34,084 bases of DNA from an uncultured Eubacteriales bacterium (GCA_902765005.1 CACWYB010000026.1:1255-35338); one strand, 5' to 3'. Positions 10,207 through 18,367 are shown, numbered from the stretch's first letter. The notes: generated by a model not told the origin, from the letters alone. Numbers and translations are program-made.

Positions 10207-12540
10207 ATGACTTTGGATACACTTTCCGTGGGCAGATCCGCCGTGATCCGCGTCGTGGGCGGGGAAGGCGCCCTGCGGCAGCACTTTTTGGACATGGGCA
10301 TGATCCCCGGGGCGGAGGTCACCGTGGTGAAGCTGGCCCCCATGGGCGACCCCATGGAGCTCCAGGTCCACGGCTACGAGCTGACGGTCCGCATGGCCGA
10401 CGCCGCCCAGATTGAGGTCGAGCCCATCGACAGGCGCACCAACCCCCACACGGGCATCTCCTCCATAGAAGAGAGCGAGCACCCGGGCCTGGGCGAGGGC
10501 GGCAAATACCACGCCAAGGGGGACGGGGACCCGCTCCCCGCCGGCAGCCGGCTCACCTTCGCCCTGGTGGGCAACCAGAACTCCGGCAAAACCACCCTTT
10601 TCAACCAGCTCACCGGCGCCAATCAGCATGTGGGCAACTTCCCCGGCGTCACCGTGGATCGGAAGGACGGCGTCATCAAGGGCCATCCCAACACCCTCAT
10701 CACGGACCTGCCCGGCATTTACTCCATGTCCCCCTATTCCAGCGAGGAGATCGTTTCCCGCAGCTTCGTGCTGGACGAGAAACCCACGGCCATCATCAAC
10801 ATCGTGGACGCCAACAACATCGAGCGGAACCTGTACCTCACGGTCCAGCTCCTGGAGATGCACATCCCCATGGTGGTGGCCCTCAACATGATGGACGAGG
10901 TGACCGCCAACGGCGGCTCCGTGGACGTGAACGGCATGGAAAAGCTCCTGGGCGTCCCCGTGGTGCCCATCGCCGCCGCCAAGAACCAGGGCGTGGACGA
11001 GCTGGTGAAGCACGCCCTGCACATCGCCCAGAACCAGGAGCGGCCCACCCGCCAGGATTTCTGCGACAAGCGGGACCACAACGGCGCCGTCCACCGGTGC
11101 CTCCACGGGGTCATCCACCTGATCGAGGACCACGCCGATCGGGCGGGGCTTCCGGTGCGCTTCGCCGCCAGCAAGGCGGTGGAGGGGGATAAGCTGGTGC
11201 TAAATAAGCTGGATCTGGACGCCAACGAGCGGGACATGCTGGAGCACATCATCGTCCAGATGGAATCCGAGTGCGGCATGGACCGAAGCGCCGCCATGGC
11301 GGACATGCGCTTCGACTTCATCGAAAAGGTCTGCGAGGCCACGGTCATCAAGCCCCACGAGAGCCGGGAGCGGACCCGATCCGAGCGGATCGATCGTATC
11401 CTCACCGGCAAATACACCGCCATCCCCTGCTTCATCCTCATCATGGGGGCGGTGTTCTACCTGACCTTCAACGTGATCGGCGCCTTCCTGCAGGACCTGC
11501 TGGCCGCCGGCATCGACGCCCTCACCGCCCTGGTGGATGCCGGCCTCACCGCCGCCGGGGTGAGCCCCACCATCCACAGCCTCATCGTTTCCGGGATCTT
11601 CGAGGGGGTGGGGAGCGTGCTGAGCTTTTTGCCCATCATCGTCACCCTGTTCTTCTTCCTCTCCCTCATGGAGGACAGCGGCTACGTCGCCCGGGTGGCC
11701 TTCTTCATGGACAAGCTCCTGCGGCGCATCGGCCTTTCGGGCCGGAGCATCGTGCCCCTGTTGGTGGGCTTCGGCTGCACGGTCCCCGCGGTCATGGCCA
11801 CCCGCACCCTGCCCAGCGAGCGGGATCGGAAGATGACCATCCTGCTGACCCCCTTCATGAGCTGCACCGCCAAGCTTCCCATCTACGCCTTCTTCGTCAA
11901 CGCCTTCTTCCCCGGCAAGGGCGGCTTCATCATGACGGGCCTGTATCTGCTGGGGGTCCTGGTGGGCATCCTGGTGGCCTTCCTCTATAAGGGCACCCTC
12001 TTTAAGGGGGAGGCGGCGCCCTTCGTCATGGAGCTGCCCAACTACCGGCTGCCCAGCCCCAAGAACGTGGTTCGGCTTTTGTGGGAGAAGGCCAAGGACT
12101 TTTTGCAGCGGGCCTTCACGGTGATCCTGGTGGCCACGGTGGTGGTCTGGTTCCTGCAGAGCTTCGATCTGCGCCTGAACCCGGTGGCGGATTCCCAGGG
12201 GAGCATCCTGGCCCTGCTGGCGGGGGTCATCGCCCCGGTGTTCCGGCCCCTGGGTCTGGGGGACTGGCGGATCTGCACCTCCTTCATCACCGGCTTCATG
12301 GCTAAGGAGAGCGTGGTGTCCACCCTGGGCATCCTGTTCCCCGGAGGCGTGGCGGCGGCGTTGACGCCCCTTGCCGCGGCGGCGCTGCTGGTGTTCTGCC
12401 TGCTCTACACCCCCTGCGTGGCGGCGGTGGCCGCCATCCGGCGGGAGCTGGGGGGCAGGTGGGCCCTGCTGCTGGTGCTCTGGCAGTGCGCGGCGGCGCT
12501 GCTGGTGCGGCTGTTCGGCCTGCTGCTGGGGGTGATGTGA
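10207..12540 (+). CDS. feoB: FeoA-FeoB fusion, ferrous iron transporter
   Basis: 777 residues. The N-terminal ~75 residues are a FeoA (SH3-like) domain, with RQHFLDMGMIPGAEVTVVKL and GYELTVRMADAAQIEVE. After a linker comes a FeoB G domain: G1 GNQNSGKTT (~122), HVGNFPGVTVDRKDG, G3 DLPGIYS (~168), VDANNIERNLYLT and G4 NMMD (~228). The membrane permease part begins near residue 402 and contains GFGCTVPAVMATRTLPS (~522), LLTPFMSCTAKLPIYAFF (~546) and the FITGFMAKESVVSTLG motif (~693). FeoB imports Fe(II) across the cytoplasmic membrane with GTPase-dependent gating; FeoA is usually a separate small protein. The start at 10207 gives the complete FeoA domain, although its ribosome binding site is weak. 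The Cys-rich partner gene begins immediately after the stop. Confidence 0.96.
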   Translation: MTLDTLSVGRSAVIRVVGGEGALRQHFLDMGMIPGAEVTVVKLAPMGDPMELQVHGYELTVRMADAAQIEVEPIDRRTNPHTGISSIEESEHPGLGEGGKYHAKGDGDPLPAGSRLTFALVGNQNSGKTTLFNQLTGANQHVGNFPGVTVDRKDGVIKGHPNTLITDLPGIYSMSPYSSEEIVSRSFVLDEKPTAIINIVDANNIERNLYLTVQLLEMHIPMVVALNMMDEVTANGGSVDVNGMEKLLGVPVVPIAAAKNQGVDELVKHALHIAQNQERPTRQDFCDKRDHNGAVHRCLHGVIHLIEDHADRAGLPVRFAASKAVEGDKLVLNKLDLDANERDMLEHIIVQMESECGMDRSAAMADMRFDFIEKVCEATVIKPHESRERTRSERIDRILTGKYTAIPCFILIMGAVFYLTFNVIGAFLQDLLAAGIDALTALVDAGLTAAGVSPTIHSLIVSGIFEGVGSVLSFLPIIVTLFFFLSLMEDSGYVARVAFFMDKLLRRIGLSGRSIVPLLVGFGCTVPAVMATRTLPSERDRKMTILLTPFMSCTAKLPIYAFFVNAFFPGKGGFIMTGLYLLGVLVGILVAFLYKGTLFKGEAAPFVMELPNYRLPSPKNVVRLLWEKAKDFLQRAFTVILVATVVVWFLQSFDLRLNPVADSQGSILALLAGVIAPVFRPLGLGDWRICTSFITGFMAKESVVSTLGILFPGGVAAALTPLAAAALLVFCLLYTPCVAAVAAIRRELGGRWALLLVLWQCAAALLVRLFGLLLGVM

Positions 12541-12711
12541 ATGAACATATGGGATCTTCTGATCGGCGGGCTCGTCGCCCTGGTCCTCATTTTGGCCATC
12601 CGTCGCCTCATTCGCAACAAAAAGCAGGGCAAATGCACCTGCGGCTGCGATGGTTGCCCCTCCGGCTCCCTCTGCCGGAGCAACGATTCAAACACGAAAG
12701 GAAGGGCATAG
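12541..12711 (+). CDS. FeoB-associated Cys-rich membrane protein
   Basis: 56 residues: MNIWDLLIGGLVALVLILAI forms one transmembrane segment, then a basic RRLIRNKKQGK stretch, then the Cys cluster CTCGCDGCP...C (Cys at about 32, 34, 36, 39 and 45). This is the layout of the small FeoB-associated Cys-rich proteins found after feoB in Firmicutes, possibly handling metal at the membrane; their biochemical role is not established. The ATG directly follows the feoAB stop codon (no gap), which suggests translational coupling. The stop codon lies inside the terminator hairpin at 12697-12722. Confidence 0.88.
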   Translation: MNIWDLLIGGLVALVLILAIRRLIRNKKQGKCTCGCDGCPSGSLCRSNDSNTKGRA

Positions 12712-12722
12712 ACCCTTCCTTT
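12697..12722 (+). terminator. feo operon terminator overlapping the last stop codon
   Basis: AAAGGAAGGG-CATAGA-CCCTTCCTTT, a 10-bp stem; the TAG stop lies in the loop. The T-run is short. A sister hairpin with the same design, AAAGGAAGAG-CATAGG-CTCTTCCTTT, is at 12977-13002. Confidence 0.7.
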
Positions 12723-12786
12723 CAGTCTGTCGAAAAAGGCGGCAGGACATTTGCGGCAAACAAGAAGTAAAACATACCGGTAGGAG

Positions 12787-12842
12787 GAAATGGCGCAAAC
12801 CGCCATTTCTTTTGGAAATGGCGCAAACCGCCATTTCTTTTT
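12787..12842 (+). repeat. twin tandem 28-bp hairpins
   Basis: The hairpin GAAATGGCG-CAAAC-CGCCATTTC occurs twice head to tail (12787-12809 and 12815-12837), separated by TTTTG. The second is followed by TTTTTATT, so it can act as an intrinsic terminator. No gene is visible between 12712 and 13061, which otherwise holds only this repeat, the palindrome at 12947 and a terminator. Confidence 0.85.
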
Positions 12843-12946
12843 ATTGAATTGCCGCAAATTAGCCGTTTTTCCTCCCTCTCGCGGTGCTTTTGCACAGCTT
12901 CGGGTCGGAGAAAACGGTTCCTGCCATCCTTTGCTGACAGACTGCT

Positions 12947-13006
12947 CAGCTTGTCAAAAGGTTTTTTGACAAGCTGAAAGGAAGAGCATAGGCTCTTCCT
13001 TTTTTT
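12947..13006 (+). terminator. palindrome plus intrinsic terminator ahead of pyrH
   Basis: 12947-12976 is a 13-bp stem, CAGCTTGTCAAAA / TTTTGACAAGCTG with a short T/G loop. It is followed at once by AAAGGAAGAG-CATAGG-CTCTTCCTTT and TTTTT (12977-13006). The second hairpin is a canonical terminator and the first belongs to a CAGNCTG/CAGCTTG palindrome class also seen at 7985. Confidence 0.75.
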
Positions 13007-13014
13007 CGTTCGCC

Positions 13015-13024
13015 GTGCTATACT
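13015..13024 (+). promoter_or_regulatory. extended -10 promoter of pyrH
   Basis: TGC-TATACT (TATACT at 13019-13024) lies 37 nt before the pyrH ATG. A good -35 is not evident (TTCCTT at the right distance lies in the preceding terminator), so activity would depend on the extended -10 element. Confidence 0.55.
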
Positions 13025-13061
13025 CTTTAGCGAATAAAACCATCTGGGGGAGGATGAAGGA

Positions 13062-13754
13062 ATGTATAAACGGATTCTGCTGAAGATCAGCGGCGAGGCC
13101 CTCATGGGCGACAACGGCCCCATCGGCTTTGAAAAGGTGGAGAAAACCGCCCGCAGCATCGCGGCCATCGCCCAAAAGGGCATGGAGGTGGGCGTGGTCG
13201 TGGGCGGCGGCAACATCATCCGGGGCCGGGACGCCGGCCAGCACGATCGCAACCGCCGGGACCACATGGGCATGTTGGCCACGGCCATCAACGCCCTGGC
13301 CCTCCAGGACGCCTTTGAGGGCATGGGCGTGAAGGCGGCGGTCCTCTCCGCCGTGGACATGGACCGGTTCTGCGACCCCTTCTCCAGCCGCCGGGCCAAG
13401 GAGCTCTTGTCGGCCAAGACCATCGTCATCTTCGCCTGCGGTTCCGGCTGCCCCTTCTTCTCCACGGACACCGCGGCGGCCCTCCGGGCGGCGGAGATCG
13501 GCGCGGACGCGCTGCTGCTGGCCAAGAACGTGGACGCCATCTACTCTGCGGACCCCAAGACCCATCCGGAGGCCGTCCGCTACAGCCACCTGACCTATGA
13601 AAAGGTGATTCAGGACAATCTCAAGGCCACGGACCTGACCGCCATCACCCTGTGCCGGGAGCAGGAGCTGCCCATCCTGTGCTTCGCCCTGGACAAACTG
13701 GAACAGGCGGTGGAATGTGAAAATGTTGGTACTTTGATCGACAGCCGCCCATAA
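13062..13754 (+). CDS. pyrH: UMP kinase
   Basis: 230 residues, amino-acid-kinase fold. It phosphorylates UMP to UDP in pyrimidine nucleotide synthesis; the bacterial enzyme is a cytoplasmic hexamer controlled by GTP and UTP. Motifs: YKRILLKISGEALMG at the N-terminus, VGVVVGGGNIIRG (~45-57), DHMGMLATAINALALQD (~67-83), DMDRFCDPFSSRRA (~98-111), then STDTAAALRAAEIGADALLLAKNVDAIYSADPK (~137-170). Its length is slightly below the usual ~240 but nothing is missing. GGGGGAGGATGAAGG precedes the ATG. It normally lies between tsf and frr; here the feo operon is inserted between tsf and pyrH. Confidence 0.96.
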   Translation: MYKRILLKISGEALMGDNGPIGFEKVEKTARSIAAIAQKGMEVGVVVGGGNIIRGRDAGQHDRNRRDHMGMLATAINALALQDAFEGMGVKAAVLSAVDMDRFCDPFSSRRAKELLSAKTIVIFACGSGCPFFSTDTAAALRAAEIGADALLLAKNVDAIYSADPKTHPEAVRYSHLTYEKVIQDNLKATDLTAITLCREQELPILCFALDKLEQAVECENVGTLIDSRP

Positions 13755-13759
13755 ACCTC

Positions 13760-13788
13760 TTGAATTCACCATCGCCCTATTGTAAAAT
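13760..13788 (+). promoter_or_regulatory. promoter of frr and downstream genes
   Basis: TTGAAT (13760-13765), a 17-nt spacer and TAAAAT (13783-13788), 34 nt before the frr ATG, in an AT-rich gap after pyrH. Confidence 0.7.
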
Positions 13789-13821
13789 ATACAAGTTAGA
13801 ACTGGAAAGGGGACTTTAGCC

Positions 13822-14376
13822 ATGCCGGAAATTTTGGATATCGCCACCGATAAAATGAACAAGACCATCAGCGTCATGAAGCAGGAGTACAATTCCCTCC
13901 GGGCCGGCCGGGCCAACCCCCAGGCGCTGGATCGGATCACCGCCGATTACTACGGCACCCCCACCCCCATCAACCAGATGGGCAACATCTCCGTGCCCGA
14001 GCCCCGGATGCTCATCATCGCCCTGTGGGACACCAAGATGATCCCCGCGGTGGAGAAGGCCATCCAGAAGTCCGACCTGGGCATCAACCCCGCCAACGAC
14101 GGCAAGGTCATCCGCCTCATCTTCCCCGAGCTCACGGAGGAGCGCCGCAAGGATTTGGCCAAGGTCATCCGCAAGAAGGCGGAGGAAAGCAAGGTGGCCG
14201 TCCGCTCCATTCGCCGGGACGCCATGGAGGACATCAAGAAGCAGAAGAAGGACAACCTTCTCACCGAGGACGACCAGAAGAAGCTGGAGGAGAAGGTCCA
14301 GAAGCTCACCGACGAGAAGGTGAAGGAGATCGACGCCATCGCCCAGGCCAAGGAAAAGGAGATCATGTCCGTTTGA
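13822..14376 (+). CDS. frr: ribosome recycling factor
   Basis: 184 residues, the usual size (about 185). RRF splits post-termination ribosomes together with EF-G. The long three-helix-bundle sequence is typical: LRAGRANPQALDRITADYYG (~26-46), PINQMGNISVPEPRMLII, KAIQKSDLGINPANDGKVIR (~84-104), FPELTEERRKDLAKVIRKKAEE and VRSIRRDAMEDIKK. GGAAAGGGGA precedes the ATG. The next small gene overlaps its last codons. Confidence 0.97.
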   Translation: MPEILDIATDKMNKTISVMKQEYNSLRAGRANPQALDRITADYYGTPTPINQMGNISVPEPRMLIIALWDTKMIPAVEKAIQKSDLGINPANDGKVIRLIFPELTEERRKDLAKVIRKKAEESKVAVRSIRRDAMEDIKKQKKDNLLTEDDQKKLEEKVQKLTDEKVKEIDAIAQAKEKEIMSV

Positions 14377-14555
14377 CGAACGTACTCTGCTGGCCTCTTC
14401 AGGAGGCCGTGGCCCGGATGGAGGCGGAAGGATTTACGGTGGAGCTCACGGAAGCCCGCCCCCGGAAGGACCCGCCCGCCGGCCAAAAGCGGGTGATCCG
14501 GCAGCAGGCGGAGGGAAGCGTGTGCCGCCTCACCTGGTCGAATTTCAAAGCATAA
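14373..14555 (+). CDS. small PASTA-like protein encoded after frr
   Basis: 60 residues from a TTG start that overlaps the frr stop (TTGA); AAGGAG lies 10-13 nt upstream. The peptide reads TNVLCWPLQEAVARMEAEGF, TVELTEARPRKDPPAGQKRV, then IRQQAEGSVCRLTWSNFKA. The pattern (G-x-P-L-x-E-A, then GFxV, then RVIRQ) resembles a single PASTA domain, the penicillin-binding-protein and kinase-associated fold. It has no signal peptide or membrane segment. I recall similar short ORFs next to frr in other Clostridia, but no function is known to me. The start codon and the family assignment are the uncertain points. Confidence 0.65.
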   Translation: MTNVLCWPLQEAVARMEAEGFTVELTEARPRKDPPAGQKRVIRQQAEGSVCRLTWSNFKA

Positions 14556-14566
14556 GCGAACAATAG

Positions 14567-14596
14567 CGATGCAAAGCGGTTTTTCGCTTTGCATCG
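14567..14596 (+). other. perfect 12-bp hairpin between the PASTA-like ORF and uppS
   Basis: CGATGCAAAGCG-GTTTTT-CGCTTTGCATCG. There is no T-run after it (TTGCATGAAAGGAG follows), so it is not a classical terminator. It may be an mRNA processing or stability element just before the uppS ribosome binding site. Confidence 0.6.
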
Positions 14597-14613
14597 TTGC
14601 ATGAAAGGAGCCT

Positions 14614-15351
14614 ATGTCCAAGCTCACCGCGGAAGAACTCAATAGCCTGGGCCTGCGTCGGGAGACCCTGCCCCGCCACGTGGCCATCGTCATGGACGGC
14701 AACGGCCGCTGGGCCCAGAAGCGGGGCCTGCCCCGGAGCTTCGGCCACCGGGCTGGCACGGAGCGCCTCAGGGAGATCATCCGTTTCTCCTCGGACGCGG
14801 GCATCCAGGCCCTGACCCTCTACGCCTTCTCCACGGAGAACTGGCGCCGGCCGGAGGAGGAAAAGAGCGTGCTCTTTTCGCTCCTCATCGAGTATTTCAA
14901 CAGCGAGATCGACGAGCTCCACGAGAACAACGTCCGCATCACCATCTTCGGCGAGAAGGATCCCTTCCCGGAGAAGGTCCGCGCCGCCCTGCTGCGGGCG
15001 GAGGATAAGACCCGGCAGAACACGGGCCTGCGCCTGAACATCGCCCTCAACTACGGCAGCCGGGCGGAGATTTTGCGGGCCGCGCGCCTTGCCGCCCAGG
15101 AGGCGGTGAAGGCGGGCGCTTACCCCGGGGACGAGGCCTTCCTGTCCCATCTCTATTCCGCCGGCCAGCCGGAGCTGGATTTGATGATCCGCACCAGCGG
15201 GGAGGAGCGCCTCAGCAACTTCCTCCTCTGGCAGGCGGCCTACGCGGAGCTGTATTTCACCCCCGTCCTCTGGCCCGACTTCACCAAAGAGGAGTATATC
15301 CGCGCCCTGATCGAGTTTGCCCGTCGGGGCCGCCGCTTCGGAGGTCTATGA
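14614..15351 (+). CDS. uppS: isoprenyl (undecaprenyl diphosphate) synthase
   Basis: 245 residues. The cis-prenyltransferase adds isopentenyl units to farnesyl diphosphate to make the C55 carrier lipid for peptidoglycan and wall polymers. Signatures: HVAIVMDGNGRWAQKRGLPR (~22-41; the MDGNGRWA catalytic Asp is residue 28), GHRAGTERLREI, LTLYAFSTENWRRP (~69-82), LRLNIALNYGSRAEI and the C-terminal DLMIRTSGEERLSNFLLWQ (~189-207). AAAGGAG lies 6 nt upstream. The stop overlaps the cdsA start (ATGA). Confidence 0.97.
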   Translation: MSKLTAEELNSLGLRRETLPRHVAIVMDGNGRWAQKRGLPRSFGHRAGTERLREIIRFSSDAGIQALTLYAFSTENWRRPEEEKSVLFSLLIEYFNSEIDELHENNVRITIFGEKDPFPEKVRAALLRAEDKTRQNTGLRLNIALNYGSRAEILRAARLAAQEAVKAGAYPGDEAFLSHLYSAGQPELDLMIRTSGEERLSNFLLWQAAYAELYFTPVLWPDFTKEEYIRALIEFARRGRRFGGL

Positions 15352-16175
15352 TGAAAAAAGCGTTGCTGCGGATCGTCACCGGCGTGTGCCTCATCGGCCT
15401 TCTGGTGCTGTGCCTCCATCTCGGGGACATCGTGTTCCTGCTCATCTTCGGCGGGGCCTTCCTCATCACCATCAAGGAGATGGACGGCCTCATCAAGGCC
15501 ATGGGCAAGGAGATCGTCATCACCCCCGCCTATATCTTCGCCGGTTTTTTCGGCATCGTTTACTATCTCACGGCCTATAATCTATCGGTGGTCTGCGCCT
15601 TTGCCCTGCTGATGGTGGCCGCCACCATGATCGGCCAGGTCCTGCTCATGGGGGACGATTTCTCCGCCGCGGCCTACTGCCTGCTGCCCTTCGCCTACCC
15701 CATTTTGAGCGAGTGCGCCCTGGTGGCCATCTACTTTGCGCTACCCCCCTGGATGGCCAAGACCGCCTGCTGCGCGGCCATCCTGTGCCCCTCCGTGGGG
15801 GATATCTGCGCCTACTTCGGGGGCATGGCCCTGGGGAAGACCCCCCTGGCCCCCAAGATAAGCCCCAAGAAGACCGTGGAGGGGGCGGTGTTCAGCCTCC
15901 TGGGGGCCATGCTGGCCGGTGTGGGGCTCTACTATGCCCAGCGCATCTGGACGCTGGACAGGGGCATGGGCCTGTTTGAACTGTTGAGCCTGGGGTTCAT
16001 CTGCGGGGTGGCGGGCCAGTTTGGGGACCTGTTCGCCTCCTGCCTTAAGCGCAGCGCGGATTTGAAGGACTTTTCCGAGACCCTGCCCGGCCACGGCGGG
16101 GTGCTGGATCGGCTGGACAGCGTCCTGCTCTGCTCCCCGGTGGTGCTGGCCTTCTGCATCCTGGCCCTTTCCTGA
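15348..16175 (+). CDS. cdsA: phosphatidate cytidylyltransferase
   Basis: 275 residues, a polytopic membrane enzyme that makes CDP-diacylglycerol from phosphatidate and CTP, the branch point for phospholipids. Seven or so hydrophobic segments are visible from residue 4 onwards. The family signature is complete near the C-terminus: SCLKRSADLKDFSETLPGHG followed by GVLDRLD. PSVGDICAYFGGMALGKTPLAPKISPKKTVEG (~151-181) is the other conserved block. It is translationally coupled to uppS; a second ATG at 15351 is an alternative start. Confidence 0.96.
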   Translation: MMKKALLRIVTGVCLIGLLVLCLHLGDIVFLLIFGGAFLITIKEMDGLIKAMGKEIVITPAYIFAGFFGIVYYLTAYNLSVVCAFALLMVAATMIGQVLLMGDDFSAAAYCLLPFAYPILSECALVAIYFALPPWMAKTACCAAILCPSVGDICAYFGGMALGKTPLAPKISPKKTVEGAVFSLLGAMLAGVGLYYAQRIWTLDRGMGLFELLSLGFICGVAGQFGDLFASCLKRSADLKDFSETLPGHGGVLDRLDSVLLCSPVVLAFCILALS

Positions 16176-16189
16176 ATGAGGAGTTTAGC

Positions 16190-17332
16190 ATGAAACATGT
16201 TGCGATCCTGGGCAGCACCGGCTCCATCGGCACCCAGGCCCTGGACGTGGTGAAGGCCCATCCGGACCGGTTCGCCCTCTACGGCGTCAGCGCCCACAGC
16301 CGGGAGGACGCGTTCCTTGCGCTGGTGCAGGCGGAACGCCCCCGGCGGGCGGTCTTCTCCCGGCCTATAAACGCGGCGGTGCCGGGGGTGGCTTTCTCCT
16401 TTGGGGAGGAGGCCCTCTGCGACCTGGCCGCCGACCCTCAGGTGGATATCGTGGTGCTGGCCGTGTCCGGCATCGCGGCCCTCATGCCCCTGCTCGCGGC
16501 CCTGAGGGCCGGCAAGCGGGTGGCCATCGCCAACAAGGAATCCCTGGTCTGCGGCGGGGATCTGGTCAGGGAGGCCCTGCGGCAGGGCGGGGGAGAGCTC
16601 CTGCCCGTGGACAGCGAGCAGTCCGCCATCTTCCAGTGCCTGCAGAACGGCCGGCGGGAGGAGGTGGAGAAGCTCATCCTCACCGCTTCCGGCGGCCCCT
16701 TCTTCCAGCGCAAGCGGGAGGAGCTGAAGGATATCACCCCGGCCCAGGCGGTGAAGCACCCCACCTGGTCCATGGGCCGCAAGATCTCCCTTGACTCCGC
16801 CACCCTGATGAACAAGGGCCTGGAGGTCATGGAGGCGGCCCGGCTCTTCGGCTTTTCCGGGGATGAGATCGACGTGCTCATCCATCCCCAGTCCCTGATC
16901 CACAGCATGGTGGCTTACCGGGACGGCACCGTCATGGCCAACCTGAGCCGGGCGGACATGCGCCTGCCCATCCAGTACGCCATGACCTACCCGGAGCGCG
17001 TCCCCTCCCCGGCCCGGCCGCTGAAGCTCTATGAGCAGCCCAGCCTCACCTTTATCCGGCCCGACATGGACCGGTTCCCCGCCCTGAAGATGGCCTATTT
17101 CTGCCTGAAGGCCGGCGGGGGCTGCCCCGTGGTCTACAACGGGGCCAACGAGCGGGCGGCGGAGCTGTTTTTCGCCGGAGAATTAGGCTTTTTAGAGATC
17201 GAGGAGAGCGTCGCGTACGCCCTCGATGGCTTCGTGAACCGGCCCATGACGGGCCTTGACGACATCCTGGCGGCGGACGGGGAAGCCCGGCGCCTGGTGG
17301 ACGCGTTTCAACGCACAAGGAGTTTTACATGA
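16190..17332 (+). CDS. dxr: 1-deoxy-D-xylulose-5-phosphate reductoisomerase
   Basis: 380 residues. The first committed enzyme of the MEP isoprenoid pathway converts DXP to MEP with NADPH and a divalent metal. It starts with the NADPH motif ILGSTGSIGTQALDVV; next come KRVAIANKESLVCGG (~107-121) and the metal/substrate block LPVDSEQSAIFQCLQ (~140). After these are LTASGGPF (~163) and HPTWSMGRKISLDSATLMNK (~189-208) followed by GLEVMEA. Together with ispG two genes later this shows the MEP route is used, and uppS consumes its products. GAGGAG lies 7 nt upstream. The stop overlaps the rseP start. Confidence 0.97.
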   Translation: MKHVAILGSTGSIGTQALDVVKAHPDRFALYGVSAHSREDAFLALVQAERPRRAVFSRPINAAVPGVAFSFGEEALCDLAADPQVDIVVLAVSGIAALMPLLAALRAGKRVAIANKESLVCGGDLVREALRQGGGELLPVDSEQSAIFQCLQNGRREEVEKLILTASGGPFFQRKREELKDITPAQAVKHPTWSMGRKISLDSATLMNKGLEVMEAARLFGFSGDEIDVLIHPQSLIHSMVAYRDGTVMANLSRADMRLPIQYAMTYPERVPSPARPLKLYEQPSLTFIRPDMDRFPALKMAYFCLKAGGGCPVVYNGANERAAELFFAGELGFLEIEESVAYALDGFVNRPMTGLDDILAADGEARRLVDAFQRTRSFT

Positions 17333-18363
17333 CGACTGCATTGCATATCATCGAGGCCCTGCTGGCCCTTTCGTTCCTGGTCATGTTCCATGAGCTGGGC
17401 CACTACGCCGCGGGCCGGCTGCTGGGCTTCTCCATTTTGGAATACGCCATCGGCATGGGCCCCAAGCTGGTGGGCTTCAAGAAGAACGGCATCGAATACA
17501 ACCTGCGGGCCCTGCCCCTGGGGGGCATGTGCCGCTTCTACGGGGAGGACGACGGGGTGGCCGACGAGCGCTGCTTCAACGCCCAAAAGGCCTGGAAGCG
17601 GTTCATCGTCATCCTGGCCGGGCCGCTGATGAATTTTGTGCTGGCTTTCCTCATCGCCGTGGCCCTGCCCCTGGGCTGGGGCGTGGCGGACGAAAGCCAG
17701 GTGCTGGTCCGCTCCGTGGGGGAGAACAGCCCGGCTGCCGTCGGGGGCCTGCTGCCCGGGGATCGGTTCCTGTCCGTGGACGGGAAGGCCGTCGCCGGCT
17801 TTGAGGGGGTCACGGAGGCGGTCACCGCCGCGGACCCGAACCATATGGAGGTCACCGTCCTGCGGGCGGGGGAGGAGAAGTCTTTCGTTCTGACCAACCT
17901 ATATAACGCGGAGGCGGACGCCAATCTGATGGGCGTCACCATCGCCTACGGCACCAAGCGGGTGGGGCCCCTCTACGCCATAAAAGACGGGGCGTCCTAC
18001 TGCTATGAGATGGCGGGCCTGGTGTTCAAGTCCCTGGGCATGCTCTTCTCCGGCCAGGCGGGCCTGAAGGACATGGCCGGCCCCGTAGGGGTCATCCAGA
18101 TCCTGGGCCAGGCGGCGGACTCCGGCTGGTACTATGTGCTGAGCCTGTGCGTCATGCTCAGCGTGAATCTGGGCATCGTGAACCTGTTCCCCATCCCGGC
18201 GCTGGACGGGGGCCGGCTCCTGTTCATCCTCATCGAGTGGGTCCGGGGCAAGCCCGTGCCCCCGGAGAAGGAGGGCCTGGTCCATGTGATCGGCTTTGCC
18301 CTGCTCATGATACTGGTGGTGGTCATCACCTTCAACGACGTGCTGCGGCTCATACGGGGGTGA
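17329..18363 (+). CDS. rseP: site-2 intramembrane metalloprotease (RseP/RasP family)
   Basis: 344 residues. The zinc-binding HELGH lies at residues 21-25 inside the first transmembrane segment. Further motifs are LGGMCRFYGEDD (~63), FNAQKAWKRFIVILAGPLMNFVLAF (~83-107), a PDZ-like domain at ~115-170 (ENSPAAVGGLLPGDRFLSVDG), and the second catalytic block NLFPIPALDGGRLLF (~285) with the zinc-ligand Asp. Such proteases cleave anti-sigma factors and leftover signal peptides within the membrane. The site between dxr and ispG is standard in Firmicutes. The substrate here is unknown. Confidence 0.95.
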   Translation: MTTALHIIEALLALSFLVMFHELGHYAAGRLLGFSILEYAIGMGPKLVGFKKNGIEYNLRALPLGGMCRFYGEDDGVADERCFNAQKAWKRFIVILAGPLMNFVLAFLIAVALPLGWGVADESQVLVRSVGENSPAAVGGLLPGDRFLSVDGKAVAGFEGVTEAVTAADPNHMEVTVLRAGEEKSFVLTNLYNAEADANLMGVTIAYGTKRVGPLYAIKDGASYCYEMAGLVFKSLGMLFSGQAGLKDMAGPVGVIQILGQAADSGWYYVLSLCVMLSVNLGIVNLFPIPALDGGRLLFILIEWVRGKPVPPEKEGLVHVIGFALLMILVVVITFNDVLRLIRG

Positions 18364-18367
18364 GACT

